64,000 bases of DNA from Pediococcus claussenii ATCC BAA-344. GTDB lineage: Bacteria; Bacillota; Bacilli; Lactobacillales; Lactobacillaceae. The first letter of the stretch is position 1. Every line of letters starts with the position of its first letter. The notes beneath the pieces are model-generated. The model was not told the origin of the DNA. It saw nothing but the letters and a program-made list of their open reading frames with translations, and ran no database searches. A program made the translations under genes and the position numbers. Location of the stretch: contig NC_016605.1 of assembly GCF_000237995.1 (NCBI RefSeq), positions 930,001 to 994,000 of the forward strand, given 5' to 3'. Shown piece after piece: positions 18,954 through 27,694 of the stretch.

Positions 18954-19849
18954 TAGTGTTCCTCCTTAGCATTTTTTAAGAGTGGGAATCCCAATTTTTC
19001 ACGTTCTTCAACAAAGCGTTTGGCAACTTTGCGAGCCATGTTACGAATTCTTGATAAGTAACCAGCTCGTTCTGTAACAGAAACGGTCCCCCTCGCATCA
19101 AGTAAGTTGAAAGTATGACTACACTTCAAAATATAATCATACGCAGGATGAACCAGTCCATTTTCTATTTCCCGATTAGCTTCTTTTTCAAAGCTATCAA
19201 ACATTTGTTCTAACATTTCTTGGTTAGATTCTTCAAAAGAATATTTAGAATGTTCATATTCAGGTTCGCTGAAAATATCCCCATATGTGACACCATTTCC
19301 CCACTCAAGGTCAAACACTGTTTCCACGTCTTGAATATACGATGACAAACGTTCTAATCCATAAGTCACTTCGCTGGTTACTGGACTTACTTCTAATCCA
19401 CCGACTTGTTGGAAATAAGTAAATTGAGTGATTTCCATGCCATCAAGCCATACTTCCCAACCAACACCGGCACAACCCATTGAAGGATTTTCCCAGTTAT
19501 CTTCTACAAATCGAATGTCATGTTCAAGCGGATCAATACCCAGAGCCTTTAGACTACCTAAGTATAATTCTTGGATATTTTCAGGCGATGGTTTCATGAC
19601 AACCTGAAATTGGTGATGTTGATATAAGCGGTTGGGATTTTCGCCATATCTTCCGTCTGCTGGACGGCGTGAAGGTTCAACGTATGCAGCATTCCATGGC
19701 TCCGGACCAATGGCTCTTAAGAATGTATACGGACTCATTGTACCAGCCCCTTTCTCAGTATCATAAGCCTCCATAAGCATACAACCCTGATCGGACCAAT
19801 ATTTTTGAAGCGTTAAAATGATTTCTTGAACAGAAAGCTTTTTAGTCAT
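18953..19849 (-). CDS. glyQ: Glycyl-tRNA synthetase alpha subunit
   Basis: Catalytic alpha subunit that activates glycine and charges tRNA-Gly with the GlyS subunit. The 298 residues carry the class II motifs; visible signatures include [22 protein letters not shown] at the N-terminus with [20 protein letters not shown] after it, and [26 protein letters not shown] lies before the ATG. A T-box leader with a glycine specifier lies immediately upstream. Confidence 0.97.
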   Translation of the reverse strand: MTKKLSVQEIILTLQKYWSDQGCMLMEAYDTEKGAGTMSPYTFLRAIGPEPWNAAYVEPSRRPADGRYGENPNRLYQHHQFQVVMKPSPENIQELYLGSLKALGIDPLEHDIRFVEDNWENPSMGCAGVGWEVWLDGMEITQFTYFQQVGGLEVSPVTSEVTYGLERLSSYIQDVETVFDLEWGNGVTYGDIFSEPEYEHSKYSFEESNQEMLEQMFDSFEKEANREIENGLVHPAYDYILKCSHTFNLLDARGTVSVTERAGYLSRIRNMARKVAKRFVEEREKLGFPLLKNAKEEH

Positions 19850-19872
19850 AGTAAATAATTCCTCCTAAAAAT

Positions 19873-20075
19873 AAAAAATCCCTATACAACAAAAAATGTT
19901 GTATAGGGACGATTAATCGCGGTTCCACCCTACTTCTAACTTAAATAAAAGTTAGCAGCTCTTCTACAATAGGCTCCAAACGCCACTTAAGCACCTTAAT
20001 GACAGTTTCCACTAACCTGCCTCACTGAAAAAAATAAGATAACCTAATTAATTTCTTCATAGCCTTATTAAACTG
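19873..20075 (-). promoter_or_regulatory. Glycine T-box riboswitch leader of glyQS
   Basis: On the minus strand the conserved T-box core AGGGTGGAACCGCG is at 19931-19918, followed by a terminator (perfect stem CCCTATACAAC with its complement, then T-run, 19910-19873). A GGC triplet at 19984-19982 sits in the position expected for the specifier, matching glycine and the genes it controls. Uncharged tRNA-Gly is expected to favour the antiterminator. The exact boundary of stem I was not determined. Confidence 0.93.
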
Positions 20076-20080
20076 TATAA

Positions 20081-20109
20081 ATCATAGGAGAATAATCGTG
20101 CTTTGTCAA
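20081..20109 (-). promoter_or_regulatory. Promoter of the glyQS T-box leader
   Basis: On the minus strand a perfect TTGACA (20109-20104) and TATGAT (20086-20081) are separated by 17 bases, directly upstream of the T-box and just after recO. Confidence 0.88.
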
Positions 20110-20115
20110 CCTTGA

Positions 20116-20871
20116 TTAAACATTCCACTTTTTCATTTGATCAATAAAGCTTTTACTTTTTAACTTAATACCAACTTGATTCTGATAAATACTATCTAAA
20201 AGTTCCCAGATCTGATCTTTAGTTTCCTGGGATACAGATACATTATTTAAATTAAAAATACTTGTTTGATTTAACAAAGCTAGAATTTGGCTTGTTTTAG
20301 CTGAGAGATGCCAACGATGTGGATCTAACTTCCAATGATTGGAGCAAAGCATACCACCAAATTTTTCAGAAAAATCCAATGGTAAATCGTTGCGTCCACA
20401 TTCAACACAATTTAACCAATTAAATTGTACACCAAAAACTGAGATAAGTTGAATCTGTACTAGATTAGTAACAATATCAAAATCAATTCCATTATCAATC
20501 AAGGTTAATGCGCGATCGACAACGTCAAACCACTTTGGCTGAGCATCATTATCTTCAAATGCAGCATCAACTAGATTAAGAATATAGGTTGCATATGCAT
20601 TCAATTCAATGTCTTGAAAAATATTTTCATATTGTTTAACATTTTTTTCAGCATTAATGTAAGACAAGCCAGTCTCTCTAATAAAACCGGAATATACTCC
20701 ATGACTGAATGGTAATACAGATGCAGCTAAACGATAACCGGCTTTTTTTGCGTCCTTCAAGAAAAACATCTTTTTCCCATATTCTCGCGTAAAGAGTTTT
20801 ACCAGTTGGTCGTTATCGCGATGATCACGTGAAAACATGTATATTGCAGTAAAATCAGCATTTCCTGCCAT
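20116..20871 (-). CDS. recO: DNA repair protein RecO
   Basis: Recombination mediator that loads RecA onto SSB-coated single strands with RecR and RecF. It is 251 residues with an N-terminal OB-fold (FTAIYMFSRDHRDNDQLVKLFTREYG split by strands) and a cysteine cluster in the C-terminal half (CVECGRNDLPLDF and MLCSNH), matching the zinc-binding form of RecO. The ATG comes two bases after the era stop, with AAGGATGAG as the ribosome-binding site. Last gene of the rpsU-recO cluster; the glyQS promoter begins right after it. Confidence 0.93.
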   Translation of the reverse strand: MAGNADFTAIYMFSRDHRDNDQLVKLFTREYGKKMFFLKDAKKAGYRLAASVLPFSHGVYSGFIRETGLSYINAEKNVKQYENIFQDIELNAYATYILNLVDAAFEDNDAQPKWFDVVDRALTLIDNGIDFDIVTNLVQIQLISVFGVQFNWLNCVECGRNDLPLDFSEKFGGMLCSNHWKLDPHRWHLSAKTSQILALLNQTSIFNLNNVSVSQETKDQIWELLDSIYQNQVGIKLKSKSFIDQMKKWNV

Positions 20872-20873
20872 TA

Positions 20874-21782
20874 CTAATACTCATCCTTACGATATCCATA
20901 TGTTTGCAAAAGACTTTGTTTATCACGCCAACCTTCAGAGACCTTAACCCAAAGTTCGAGATAAACACGATTTCCTAATAGATTTTCAATATCTAAACGT
21001 GCTCGACTACCAATTTCTTTAAGCATTTTACCGCCCTTACCAATGATAATACCCTTTTGAGTTGGACGATCCACAATAATTGTGGCCTGGATATTAACCA
21101 TGTCACGATCATCACGTTTCATCGAATCAATCAAAACTGCAACTGAATGTGGAACTTCCTGCCGCGTCAATTGTAAAACCTTTTCACGAATCAACTCAGA
21201 AACGATAAATCGTTCTGGATGATCGGTAACTTGATCATCTGGATAATACTGAGGGCCCTCTGGGAGTTCTTGCCCCAGAGAATTAATAAGTTCATTGATA
21301 TTATTACCCTGTAATGCTGAGATTGGAAAAATCTCTTTCCAACTAAGAGCATCTTTATATGATTCAACAATTTCAAATAAATCATCAGGATGGACGAGAT
21401 CAATTTTGTTGATCACCAAATAAATTGGCTTATCTGTAATTTTTTTTAGCCTTTCAATAATGAAATTGTCGCCGGCCCCTCTTCGCTGATCCGCGTTTAC
21501 CATAAACATAACAGCATCAACTTCATTTAAGGACGACATGGCCGACTGCACCATAAAATCGCCTAACTTATTGTGTGCTTTATGAATACCGGGTGTATCA
21601 ATAAAAATAATTTGTTCCTGATCGTTGGTATACACACCTTGAATTTTATTACGTGTTGTTTGCGGAACGTCACTCATAATGGCAACTTTTTGCCCAACTA
21701 CGTAATTTAAGAAAGTTGACTTCCCTACATTTGGTCGTCCAACTATTGCAACAAATCCCGAGCGAAAACCTTTATTATCCAT
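20874..21782 (-). CDS. era: GTPase Era
   Basis: Essential GTPase that checks 16S rRNA 3'-end maturation during 30S assembly. The 302-residue protein has G1 [13 protein letters not shown]3 DTPGIHK and G4 NKID, followed by the C-terminal KH domain with [21 protein letters not shown] precedes the ATG. It is in one cluster with ybeY, the other 16S maturation factor here, and with dgkA and recO, an order common in Firmicutes. Confidence 0.97.
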   Translation of the reverse strand: MDNKGFRSGFVAIVGRPNVGKSTFLNYVVGQKVAIMSDVPQTTRNKIQGVYTNDQEQIIFIDTPGIHKAHNKLGDFMVQSAMSSLNEVDAVMFMVNADQRRGAGDNFIIERLKKITDKPIYLVINKIDLVHPDDLFEIVESYKDALSWKEIFPISALQGNNINELINSLGQELPEGPQYYPDDQVTDHPERFIVSELIREKVLQLTRQEVPHSVAVLIDSMKRDDRDMVNIQATIIVDRPTQKGIIIGKGGKMLKEIGSRARLDIENLLGNRVYLELWVKVSEGWRDKQSLLQTYGYRKDEY

Positions 21783-21794
21783 TATTCAATTCTC

Positions 21795-22184
21795 CTACCA
21801 AATCTTATTTGCAAATATAACAATACCAATAACAGCTGCAAATAGTGCTGACAGTAGTACCCCACCTGCCGCTAAATCTTTAATTTTCTTAGCTCGAATG
21901 TCATATTTACCTTTAGTATACATGTCTACTAAATTCTCTGTAAGAGTATTAACTATTTCAGCAACTAATACGAGAACCACACATAGCAAGATTATGCTCA
22001 ATTCAAGGAAAGTTAATCTTAAAAACAAGCCGGCCACAATCACAAAAAAAGCAGTTATGAGATGTATTTTAAAATTACGTTCTTCTTTCCAAGTAAGTTT
22101 TAATCCAGCCACGGCGTGCTCTAAAGATGTTTTAAAATTATGATTTTTCCCAGTCTGTTCTTTATCTTCCAAGGCCATAAGCAT
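21795..22184 (-). CDS. dgkA: Undecaprenol/diacylglycerol kinase
   Basis: Small membrane kinase of the DgkA family; in Gram-positives it phosphorylates undecaprenol to recycle the lipid carrier of cell-wall synthesis. It has 129 residues, three hydrophobic helices and the family signature EIVNTLTENLVD. The ATG at 22184 lies eight bases after AAGGA and overlaps the end of ybeY by 23 bases; an internal ATG at 22178 is a weaker alternative. Lies between ybeY and era. Confidence 0.92.
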   Translation of the reverse strand: MLMALEDKEQTGKNHNFKTSLEHAVAGLKLTWKEERNFKIHLITAFFVIVAGLFLRLTFLELSIILLCVVLVLVAEIVNTLTENLVDMYTKGKYDIRAKKIKDLAAGGVLLSALFAAVIGIVIFANKIW

Positions 22185-22632
22185 TCATAATTTCCTTTTG
22201 CATTGGGAACATTTTCTCTTGATCAGCCTTTTCCATATGATCAAATCCGTTTAGATGTAAAAATCCGTGAACACAAAGAAAACCTAACTCTCTAGCGTAT
22301 GAATGGCCTAAAAAATCAGCCTGTTCAGCAACTTTATCAACTGAAATCATTAAATCACCTATATTGTCTGGAATCGCGGCTGCCATCTCAGGATCCATAA
22401 TAATGTCTTCATCTTCGTCATTGATAGCAAAACTAATAACATCAGTTGGACGATCTACGTTTCGATACTTCTTATTAATTGATTGAATCTCATCATTGTG
22501 CATTAAAGTAACAGACATTTCAGTATTTTTTTCAAGCTCGATGTAATTGCTTGAAAAATTAAGAATATCTGTAATTAAATTTAGGTCTTCTTTACTTGCT
22601 TCTTTAGTGTGATCAAAAATTTGAATGTCCAT
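22162..22632 (-). CDS. ybeY: Endoribonuclease YbeY
   Basis: Metal-dependent endoribonuclease acting in 16S rRNA 3' processing and ribosome quality control. The 156 residues contain the zinc-binding signature VHGFLHLNGFDH (three His ligands) and the preceding RPTDVISFAI. Its ATG follows directly on the TAA of phoH, and its end overlaps dgkA by 23 bases, so translation of the three genes is likely coupled. Confidence 0.96.
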   Translation of the reverse strand: MDIQIFDHTKEASKEDLNLITDILNFSSNYIELEKNTEMSVTLMHNDEIQSINKKYRNVDRPTDVISFAINDEDEDIIMDPEMAAAIPDNIGDLMISVDKVAEQADFLGHSYARELGFLCVHGFLHLNGFDHMEKADQEKMFPMQKEIMNAYGLGR

Positions 22633-23604
22633 TTATTTTTTGCTCCCTGTTTGTTCATCGTATGCTCTAACAATTTTTGCAACAACGGGGTGCCGTACAA
22701 CATCATCTGAAGTGAAATTAACAAATTCAATTTTGTTAATGTTCTTTAAAATATTACGTGCCTCAGCTAGTCCACTGCGAGAGCCTTTTGGTAAATCAAT
22801 CTGAGTGATATCACCATTGACGATCATTTTAGAACCAAATCCTAATCGTGTAAGGAACATCTTCATTTGTTGGCTAGTTGTATTTTGTGCTTCATCTAAA
22901 ATAACAAAAGCGTTATCCAAGGTACGCCCACGCATATAAGCCAGTGGAGCAATTTCAATAACTTCACGATCAAGCAATCTTGCAGTGTGCTCGGCCCCAA
23001 TTATTTGATACAAAGCATCGTAAACTGGACGCAAATATGGATCTACTTTTTCCTTTAGATCGCCAGGTAAAAAGCCAAGGCTTTCACCAGCTTCAACTGC
23101 AGGCCGAGTTAAAATAATTCTCTCAACATCACCGCTTTTTAAAGCAGCAATTGCAAGAACAACAGCCAAATACGTTTTACCTGTTCCAGCTGGCCCGATC
23201 CCAAAGGTAATATCATTTTTCTGAACAGACTGTACATATTGACGCTGTCCAAAGTTCTTAACACGGACTGGTTTGCCTTTATTATCCCTAATTAGAACCT
23301 CAGAATATAAATCGGGAAGATACTGAAGTGTTCCATTATCAGCCATTTTCATGGCACTAACAAAATCAGTACTATTTAACTGAACGCCTTGATTAAGAAT
23401 TTTGATTAACGCTTTCATAATCTGTTCAGTTTTAAGTACCTGTTCTTTTGAGCCCTTAATTGAAATTTTTTCACCAAAGGGATGGATATCAACGCCCATT
23501 CCCTCTTCAATTATCGGGACAAACCGTTCTTGGTTTCCAAGTAAAGATACCTCAAGAGATGGATCTGACAAGATAATTTGTTTTTCAAAAACATCTTCAG
23601 TCAA
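22633..23604 (-). CDS. phoH: PhoH-like ATPase
   Basis: Cytoplasmic P-loop ATPase usually found next to ybeY and thought to act in RNA metabolism. It has 323 residues, with Walker A GPAGTGKTYLAV near residue 130 and Walker B VILDEAQNTT about 100 residues later. The start is a TTG at 23604 with GGAGTGA nine bases upstream; there is no better in-frame ATG near the conserved N-terminus. Part of the rpsU-yqeY-phoH-ybeY cluster. Confidence 0.95.
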   Translation of the reverse strand: MTEDVFEKQIILSDPSLEVSLLGNQERFVPIIEEGMGVDIHPFGEKISIKGSKEQVLKTEQIMKALIKILNQGVQLNSTDFVSAMKMADNGTLQYLPDLYSEVLIRDNKGKPVRVKNFGQRQYVQSVQKNDITFGIGPAGTGKTYLAVVLAIAALKSGDVERIILTRPAVEAGESLGFLPGDLKEKVDPYLRPVYDALYQIIGAEHTARLLDREVIEIAPLAYMRGRTLDNAFVILDEAQNTTSQQMKMFLTRLGFGSKMIVNGDITQIDLPKGSRSGLAEARNILKNINKIEFVNFTSDDVVRHPVVAKIVRAYDEQTGSKK

Positions 23605-23616
23605 TTAGTTCACTCC

Positions 23617-24060
23617 TTATTGTAATAGTTCACGTGCAATACTATTGATTTGCCCACCGGATGCTTGTCCTTTAGTTTGGGGAATTACAATTCCCATAAC
23701 TTTGCCAATCTCAGCTACTGATTTTGCGCCAGTTTGGTCAATGGCTTTTTGAACAATAGGGCGAAGTTCATCTTCCGAAAGTTGGCTTGGCAAATATTTT
23801 TCAACTATTACGATTTCTTTTTTTGTTTCATCTACTAAATCATCGCGATTGCCCTTTTTGAATTCAGTAATCGAATCGTTTCTCTGTTTTTTAGCTCTAC
23901 TTAAAACAGTTAAAACTTCTTCTTCTGTTAAATCATGACCCAATTTTAATTTTTCATTAGTTAAATCCGTTTTTAACATACGGATGACATTTAAACTAGT
24001 TTTATCGTGAGCTTTCATAGCTACTTTTAAATCATTTTGAAGTTGTTCATTAATGTTCAT
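23617..24060 (-). CDS. yqeY: YqeY family (GatB/YqeY domain) protein
   Basis: A 147-residue single-domain protein related to the tRNA-binding tail of the amidotransferase subunit GatB. It starts NINEQLQNDLKVAMKAHDK and ends in the family motif MGIVIPQTKGQASGGQINSI. GGAGG lies before the ATG. It follows rpsU and its terminator and precedes phoH. The cellular role is not settled in the family; tRNA-related by homology. Confidence 0.93.
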   Translation of the reverse strand: MNINEQLQNDLKVAMKAHDKTSLNVIRMLKTDLTNEKLKLGHDLTEEEVLTVLSRAKKQRNDSITEFKKGNRDDLVDETKKEIVIVEKYLPSQLSEDELRPIVQKAIDQTGAKSVAEIGKVMGIVIPQTKGQASGGQINSIARELLQ

Positions 24061-24086
24061 TATATAATTACCTCCATATTAGTCTA

Positions 24087-24115
24087 CAAAAAAAGCTCCT
24101 GAAATCAGGAGCTTC
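24087..24115 (-). terminator. Terminator between rpsU and yqeY
   Basis: On the minus strand AAGCTCCTGA and TCAGGAGCTT form a perfect stem followed by seven T residues. Because yqeY and later genes have no obvious promoter of their own, it probably acts as a partial terminator that lowers their expression relative to rpsU. Confidence 0.9.
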
Positions 24116-24122
24116 AATCGAA

Positions 24123-24308
24123 TTAGAAGCGACGCTTGTTCTTGCGCTTACGTGCTGCTTCGGACTTCAACTTGCGTTTTACACTTGGTTTTTCGTAAAA
24201 TTCACGCTTACGATATTCTTGCAAAGTACCTGACTTTGAAACCGTACGTTTAAAGCGACGAAGAGCGTCATCAAGTGACTCGTTTTTACGAACGACTGTT
24301 TTTGACAT
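24123..24308 (-). CDS. rpsU: 30S ribosomal protein S21
   Basis: Small-subunit ribosomal protein. The start is the ATG at 24308, seven bases after GGAGGG, giving 61 residues; the upstream in-frame extension is not part of any S21. The sequence is highly basic, beginning [19 protein letters not shown] and ending in an RKRKNKRRF tail. It is the first gene of the rpsU-yqeY-phoH-ybeY-dgkA-era-recO cluster and has its own strong promoter and terminator. Confidence 0.97.
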   Translation of the reverse strand: MSKTVVRKNESLDDALRRFKRTVSKSGTLQEYRKREFYEKPSVKRKLKSEAARKRKNKRRF

Positions 24309-24365
24309 ATAAAATCCCTCCCTCCGTGCCTGAAAATATGCAGTGCTCTCGCACATGTCTTAAAC

Positions 24366-24394
24366 AGTATAACTGAACTTTTTTAAATTAGCAA
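24366..24394 (-). promoter_or_regulatory. Promoter of rpsU operon
   Basis: On the minus strand TTGCTA (24394-24389) and TATACT (24371-24366) are separated by 17 bases, about 58 bases before the rpsU start codon. Confidence 0.75.
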
Positions 24395-24680
24395 GCAAAT
24401 TATTGAACTTATGTTACTAAAAATTTGCGTATTAAAAACAGTACAGCTTCTGTTAAAACAATTTAAATTATTTCTCTAAGTAGCATACCATTTTTCATTC
24501 ACTTTGTAGGAATTTATAACGATAGAAATAGTATTAATAATTTATTTATACATAAAAATTTCGGTATTTTAGTGATCTATGGAAGAGCATTAAAAAGTGA
24601 AAAAGGAGAAGTACAGACATTCTAAAATTATGCTTAAAGTTATGTGCTTACTATTAAAAGTAGTACTTATCGCTTAACAC
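24395..24680. other. Gene-free AT-rich stretch between rpsU and ppsR
   Basis: Nearly 300 bases without a supported gene, between the rpsU promoter (minus strand) and the cre-like site of ppsR (plus strand). No repeat, RNA motif or open frame with a ribosome-binding site was recognised. Confidence 0.5.
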
Positions 24681-24686
24681 GGCATT

Positions 24687-24702
24687 TAGGAAGCGCTTTC
24701 TA
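24687..24702 (+). promoter_or_regulatory. cre-like CcpA site at the ppsR promoter
   Basis: A near-perfect 16-base palindrome with the core GAAGCGCTTTC, closely matching catabolite-responsive elements (central CG with flanking AAG/CTT). It overlaps the expected -35 region of a promoter whose -10 is TAAAAT preceded by TGA (extended -10) just downstream. Binding there would be expected to repress ppsR when preferred sugar is available. CcpA itself is not in this window. Confidence 0.6.
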
Positions 24703-24755
24703 ACTTCGTACGTGTGTGATAAAATGAAATTAAAGAGTAAGATAGGAGAATTGTC

Positions 24756-25568
24756 ATGGATCAAATTCTAGTGTATATAATTTCAGATTCAGTTGGTGAT
24801 ACCGCGGATCAGGTTGCAAAGGCCGCTGCTGCTCAATTTCCAGATACAGATATAAAATTTACTAAGTACCCCTTTACGCAAACTGAATCGCTCCTTGAAG
24901 GAATTCTACGCAAAGCACATAAAGAAAGTGCAATCGTTTTTTCAACATTTGTTAATAGCAAATTAAATGTTTTTGCTAAATCAATTTGTGAAGAAAATGA
25001 TTTAAAATATTACGATATTTTGACCCCAGCAATTAAGTTATTTTCTGAGCAGACGGGTTTAGAGCCAGCAAATAAGCCTGGTCGACGCCACTCACTAAAT
25101 GACAATTATTTTGATAAAATTGCAGCTATGGAATTTGCAGTAACATATGATGATGGTAAGGACCCAACAGGTTTCTTAAAAGCTGACATAGTACTACTTG
25201 GTGTCTCTCGTACATCCAAAACACCACTTTCATTGTATCTTGCAAATAAAGGATACAAAGTGGCCAATTTACCGCTTGTACCACAAGCTTCCATTCCTGA
25301 CGAGATTTGGAAAGTAGATAAGAGTAAAATTTTTGGACTAACTACCACCCCAGAAGTATTAAATGGAATTCGCCGTCAACGAATGATTTCATATGGGCTT
25401 AATCCAGATTCAACTTATTCTAATTCTGACAGTATAAAAAAAGAATTGCAGTTTGCAAATGATTTATTCAAGAAAATTGGCTGCTTTGTTATCAATACTT
25501 CACATAAATCAATTGAGGAAACTGCGACAATTATTATGGAAAATATTGATAATGGCAATGAAAAATAA
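24756..25568 (+). CDS. ppsR: PPDK regulatory protein (kinase/pyrophosphorylase, DUF299)
   Basis: Bifunctional enzyme that inactivates pyruvate phosphate dikinase by ADP-dependent threonine phosphorylation and reactivates it by phosphate-dependent dephosphorylation. The 270 residues begin with VYIISDSVGDTADQVAKAA and contain the P-loop GVSRTSKTPLS about residue 150, with KPGRRHSLNDNYF before it; all are family signatures. GATAGGAG lies before the ATG. It is monocistronic, with a cre-like site at its promoter and a strong terminator behind it. Its usual target gene ppdK is not in the window, so which enzyme it controls here is open. Confidence 0.93.
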   Translation: MDQILVYIISDSVGDTADQVAKAAAAQFPDTDIKFTKYPFTQTESLLEGILRKAHKESAIVFSTFVNSKLNVFAKSICEENDLKYYDILTPAIKLFSEQTGLEPANKPGRRHSLNDNYFDKIAAMEFAVTYDDGKDPTGFLKADIVLLGVSRTSKTPLSLYLANKGYKVANLPLVPQASIPDEIWKVDKSKIFGLTTTPEVLNGIRRQRMISYGLNPDSTYSNSDSIKKELQFANDLFKKIGCFVINTSHKSIEETATIIMENIDNGNEK

Positions 25569-25596
25569 GTGTAACCATGTTTTGCCAACTTTATAA

Positions 25597-25655
25597 ATAT
25601 CAAAAAGCATCTTAAACGACAATTAGCTTTTACCGTTTAAGATGCTTTTTGATAC
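25597..25655. terminator. Bidirectional terminator between ppsR and nfo
   Basis: A perfect inverted repeat of about 20 bases (ATCAAAAAGCATCTTAAACG and its complement) around a 15-base loop, with A/T runs in the outer stem suited to both directions. Confidence 0.9.
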
Positions 25656-25666
25656 TTAGTCAGAAC

Positions 25667-26533
25667 TCACTTCCAATCAACAAATGTTCGTTGTTTTAAC
25701 ATTGAAATTTCTGTTTTGTATGGTGAAACTTTTTCTCCAGACAATTGAACCCATGGAGTTTCTAAAATGATGGGAATTTCTTTTAAGAATTCTTGATGAG
25801 CCATTCTATCTAGTGCTTTAAAACCAAGTGTTCCGTAACCAATATTCTCATGACGGTCTTTATGACTGCCTAAAACATTTTTAGAGTCGTTCAAGTGGAC
25901 AACGCCAATTCTTTCTTTACCAATAATATGGTTAAATTCCCCCATAACATTATTAAGATTGTTTTTTATATCATATCCAGCGTCGTTAACGTGACAAGTG
26001 TCAAAACAAACCGAAACTAAATTTGAATATTTAATACCTGAAATAATGGTGGCAATTTCTTCAAAAGAACGAGCAACTTCAGTACCCTTCCCTGACATTG
26101 TCTCAAGCGCAATTTGAACATTTTGTTTGCTACTTAGAATTTGATTTAACGCATAGATAATATTATCTATTCCTTTTTTACTTCCTAGTCCAACATGCGA
26201 TCCCGGATGAAGTACAAGTTGTTTTGCACCAAGTGCATCTGCACGTTCAATTTCCTGCGCCATAAATTCAATTGCAAATCGATAATTTTCTGCTTTTTGA
26301 TTATTAGCCAAATTCACGATATATGGAGCATGAACAACTACATCTTGAATATTATTATCCAGCATTAGTTTTTTGGCTTCCAAAATTCTAAGCTGTTCAA
26401 TTGGCTTCCTGCGAGCATTCTGTGGTGCTCCAGTATAAACCATTAAAGCATTGGCACCATTATTAATGGTTGTCTGAATAGAGCCTTCAAACATTGATTT
26501 TCCGCTCATACTGACGTGTGATCCGATAATCAT
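25667..26533 (-). CDS. nfo: Endonuclease IV
   Basis: Apurinic/apyrimidinic endonuclease of base-excision repair, a TIM barrel with a trinuclear zinc site. The 288 residues show the signatures MIIGSHVSMSGKSMFEGS, LVLHPGSHVG, ETMSGKGTEV, VCFDTCHVNDAGYD and HLNDSKNVLGSHKDRHENIG, with the metal-binding His, Glu and Asp residues present. GAGGAGG precedes the ATG. It is the third gene of a yitT-type, glycerophosphotransferase, nfo run with 10- and 20-base gaps. Confidence 0.96.
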   Translation of the reverse strand: MIIGSHVSMSGKSMFEGSIQTTINNGANALMVYTGAPQNARRKPIEQLRILEAKKLMLDNNIQDVVVHAPYIVNLANNQKAENYRFAIEFMAQEIERADALGAKQLVLHPGSHVGLGSKKGIDNIIYALNQILSSKQNVQIALETMSGKGTEVARSFEEIATIISGIKYSNLVSVCFDTCHVNDAGYDIKNNLNNVMGEFNHIIGKERIGVVHLNDSKNVLGSHKDRHENIGYGTLGFKALDRMAHQEFLKEIPIILETPWVQLSGEKVSPYKTEISMLKQRTFVDWK

Positions 26534-26553
26534 TCTAAAAACCTCCTCTATGA

Positions 26554-27684
26554 CTAAGACATAGTATTTATTCGGTCAATTAAATTTAATAAACGCTCGG
26601 TTGCATGTCCATCATTAAAAGTATTCCATTTATCATTGACAGATTTCAAAAAGTTTGTGGAATCATTTTTCAGAATTAACTGGGCCAGGTCAGCACTTTT
26701 TTTAGTTAATATATTACTATATTGGTTAAAAAAGATTGATTGAACACCAACGTTTTCCTTGTAACTATCTAAATCATATGTGAATAAATAAGCTGCTTTA
26801 TTTGAAGCGTTAATAGCAAAATCAAAAAGAACTGAAGAATAATCTGTTATCAAGACTTTTGAAATAAATAACAGTTCATCCGTTGAAATTCGTGAATCAA
26901 CATTAATCGTACCTAAAGTTTTGTTGATAATATCTTTTTCCATTGATTTTAAATGTGGGTGTAAGCGAATTGCCAAATTCATATCTGGCGGGACAACAAA
27001 AGAATCCCAATCAGTTGGTAAAACAAAGTTCAGATCTTTTCTATAGGTGGGGGCATAAAAAATCAACGGCTTTTCGAGTAAAGTAGGTTGAATTCGTTGA
27101 ATTTTCTTAATAACACTTTCTTGCCAATCCGAGTTGTAAAAGCGATCAGAACGAGGATATCCTATTTTAACTATTTTCTGATTCGGTATATGCCAGCTAT
27201 TTTTAAAAACACTTGCCATTGCATTGGATCCTACCAAAATATAATCAAAACTATCATAAACACGTTGGAACCTTCTTTTGTCCAAACTAGACCTGCGGAA
27301 AGTGTTTGGATCCTCCCAGCCGAACGATTTTACGGCACCATTAGCGTGCCAAATTTGAATGAACTTTTGCGATTTCTTTTTTCCTACACTTTCCAGAAAG
27401 GGAAAATAATTGTCAAAAATTACAACCTTTCCGCTGTGTATTGCAGAAATGATCTTTATAATATTAAAGTTATTAAAACGTTCTTTTCTGGAAATTAAAC
27501 TAAGATCCGTAACCTCATTTGTAAATAACACTTGTACGTTTTCCATACCAAAGCGTTTTATTGCCCGTTGAACGAGATCAAAGTTACCTGAAAATGAAAG
27601 AAAAAAAGTCACCTTATACCTATTGTTATGTTTAATTGGAAACAAACTAATAATGCGAAATAAAACCGAGTATAAGAATTTCAT
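26554..27684 (-). CDS. CDP-glycerol glycerophosphotransferase family protein (TagB-like)
   Basis: Likely transfers glycerol phosphate from CDP-glycerol onto a teichoic-acid-type primer at the cytoplasmic face. The 376 residues match the short TagB class. Visible family signatures are IQIWHANGAVKSFGW (catalytic-site His), PLIFYAPTYRKD, AIRLHPHLKS, LFISKVLITDYSSVLFDFA and the C-terminal FNDGHATERLLNLI. GGGAG lies before the ATG. No other teichoic acid genes are nearby; it is a stand-alone copy between a YitT membrane protein and nfo. Acceptor and polymer are unknown. Confidence 0.88.
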   Translation of the reverse strand: MKFLYSVLFRIISLFPIKHNNRYKVTFFLSFSGNFDLVQRAIKRFGMENVQVLFTNEVTDLSLISRKERFNNFNIIKIISAIHSGKVVIFDNYFPFLESVGKKKSQKFIQIWHANGAVKSFGWEDPNTFRRSSLDKRRFQRVYDSFDYILVGSNAMASVFKNSWHIPNQKIVKIGYPRSDRFYNSDWQESVIKKIQRIQPTLLEKPLIFYAPTYRKDLNFVLPTDWDSFVVPPDMNLAIRLHPHLKSMEKDIINKTLGTINVDSRISTDELLFISKVLITDYSSVLFDFAINASNKAAYLFTYDLDSYKENVGVQSIFFNQYSNILTKKSADLAQLILKNDSTNFLKSVNDKWNTFNDGHATERLLNLIDRINTMS

Positions 27685-27694
27685 AAGTGCTCCC

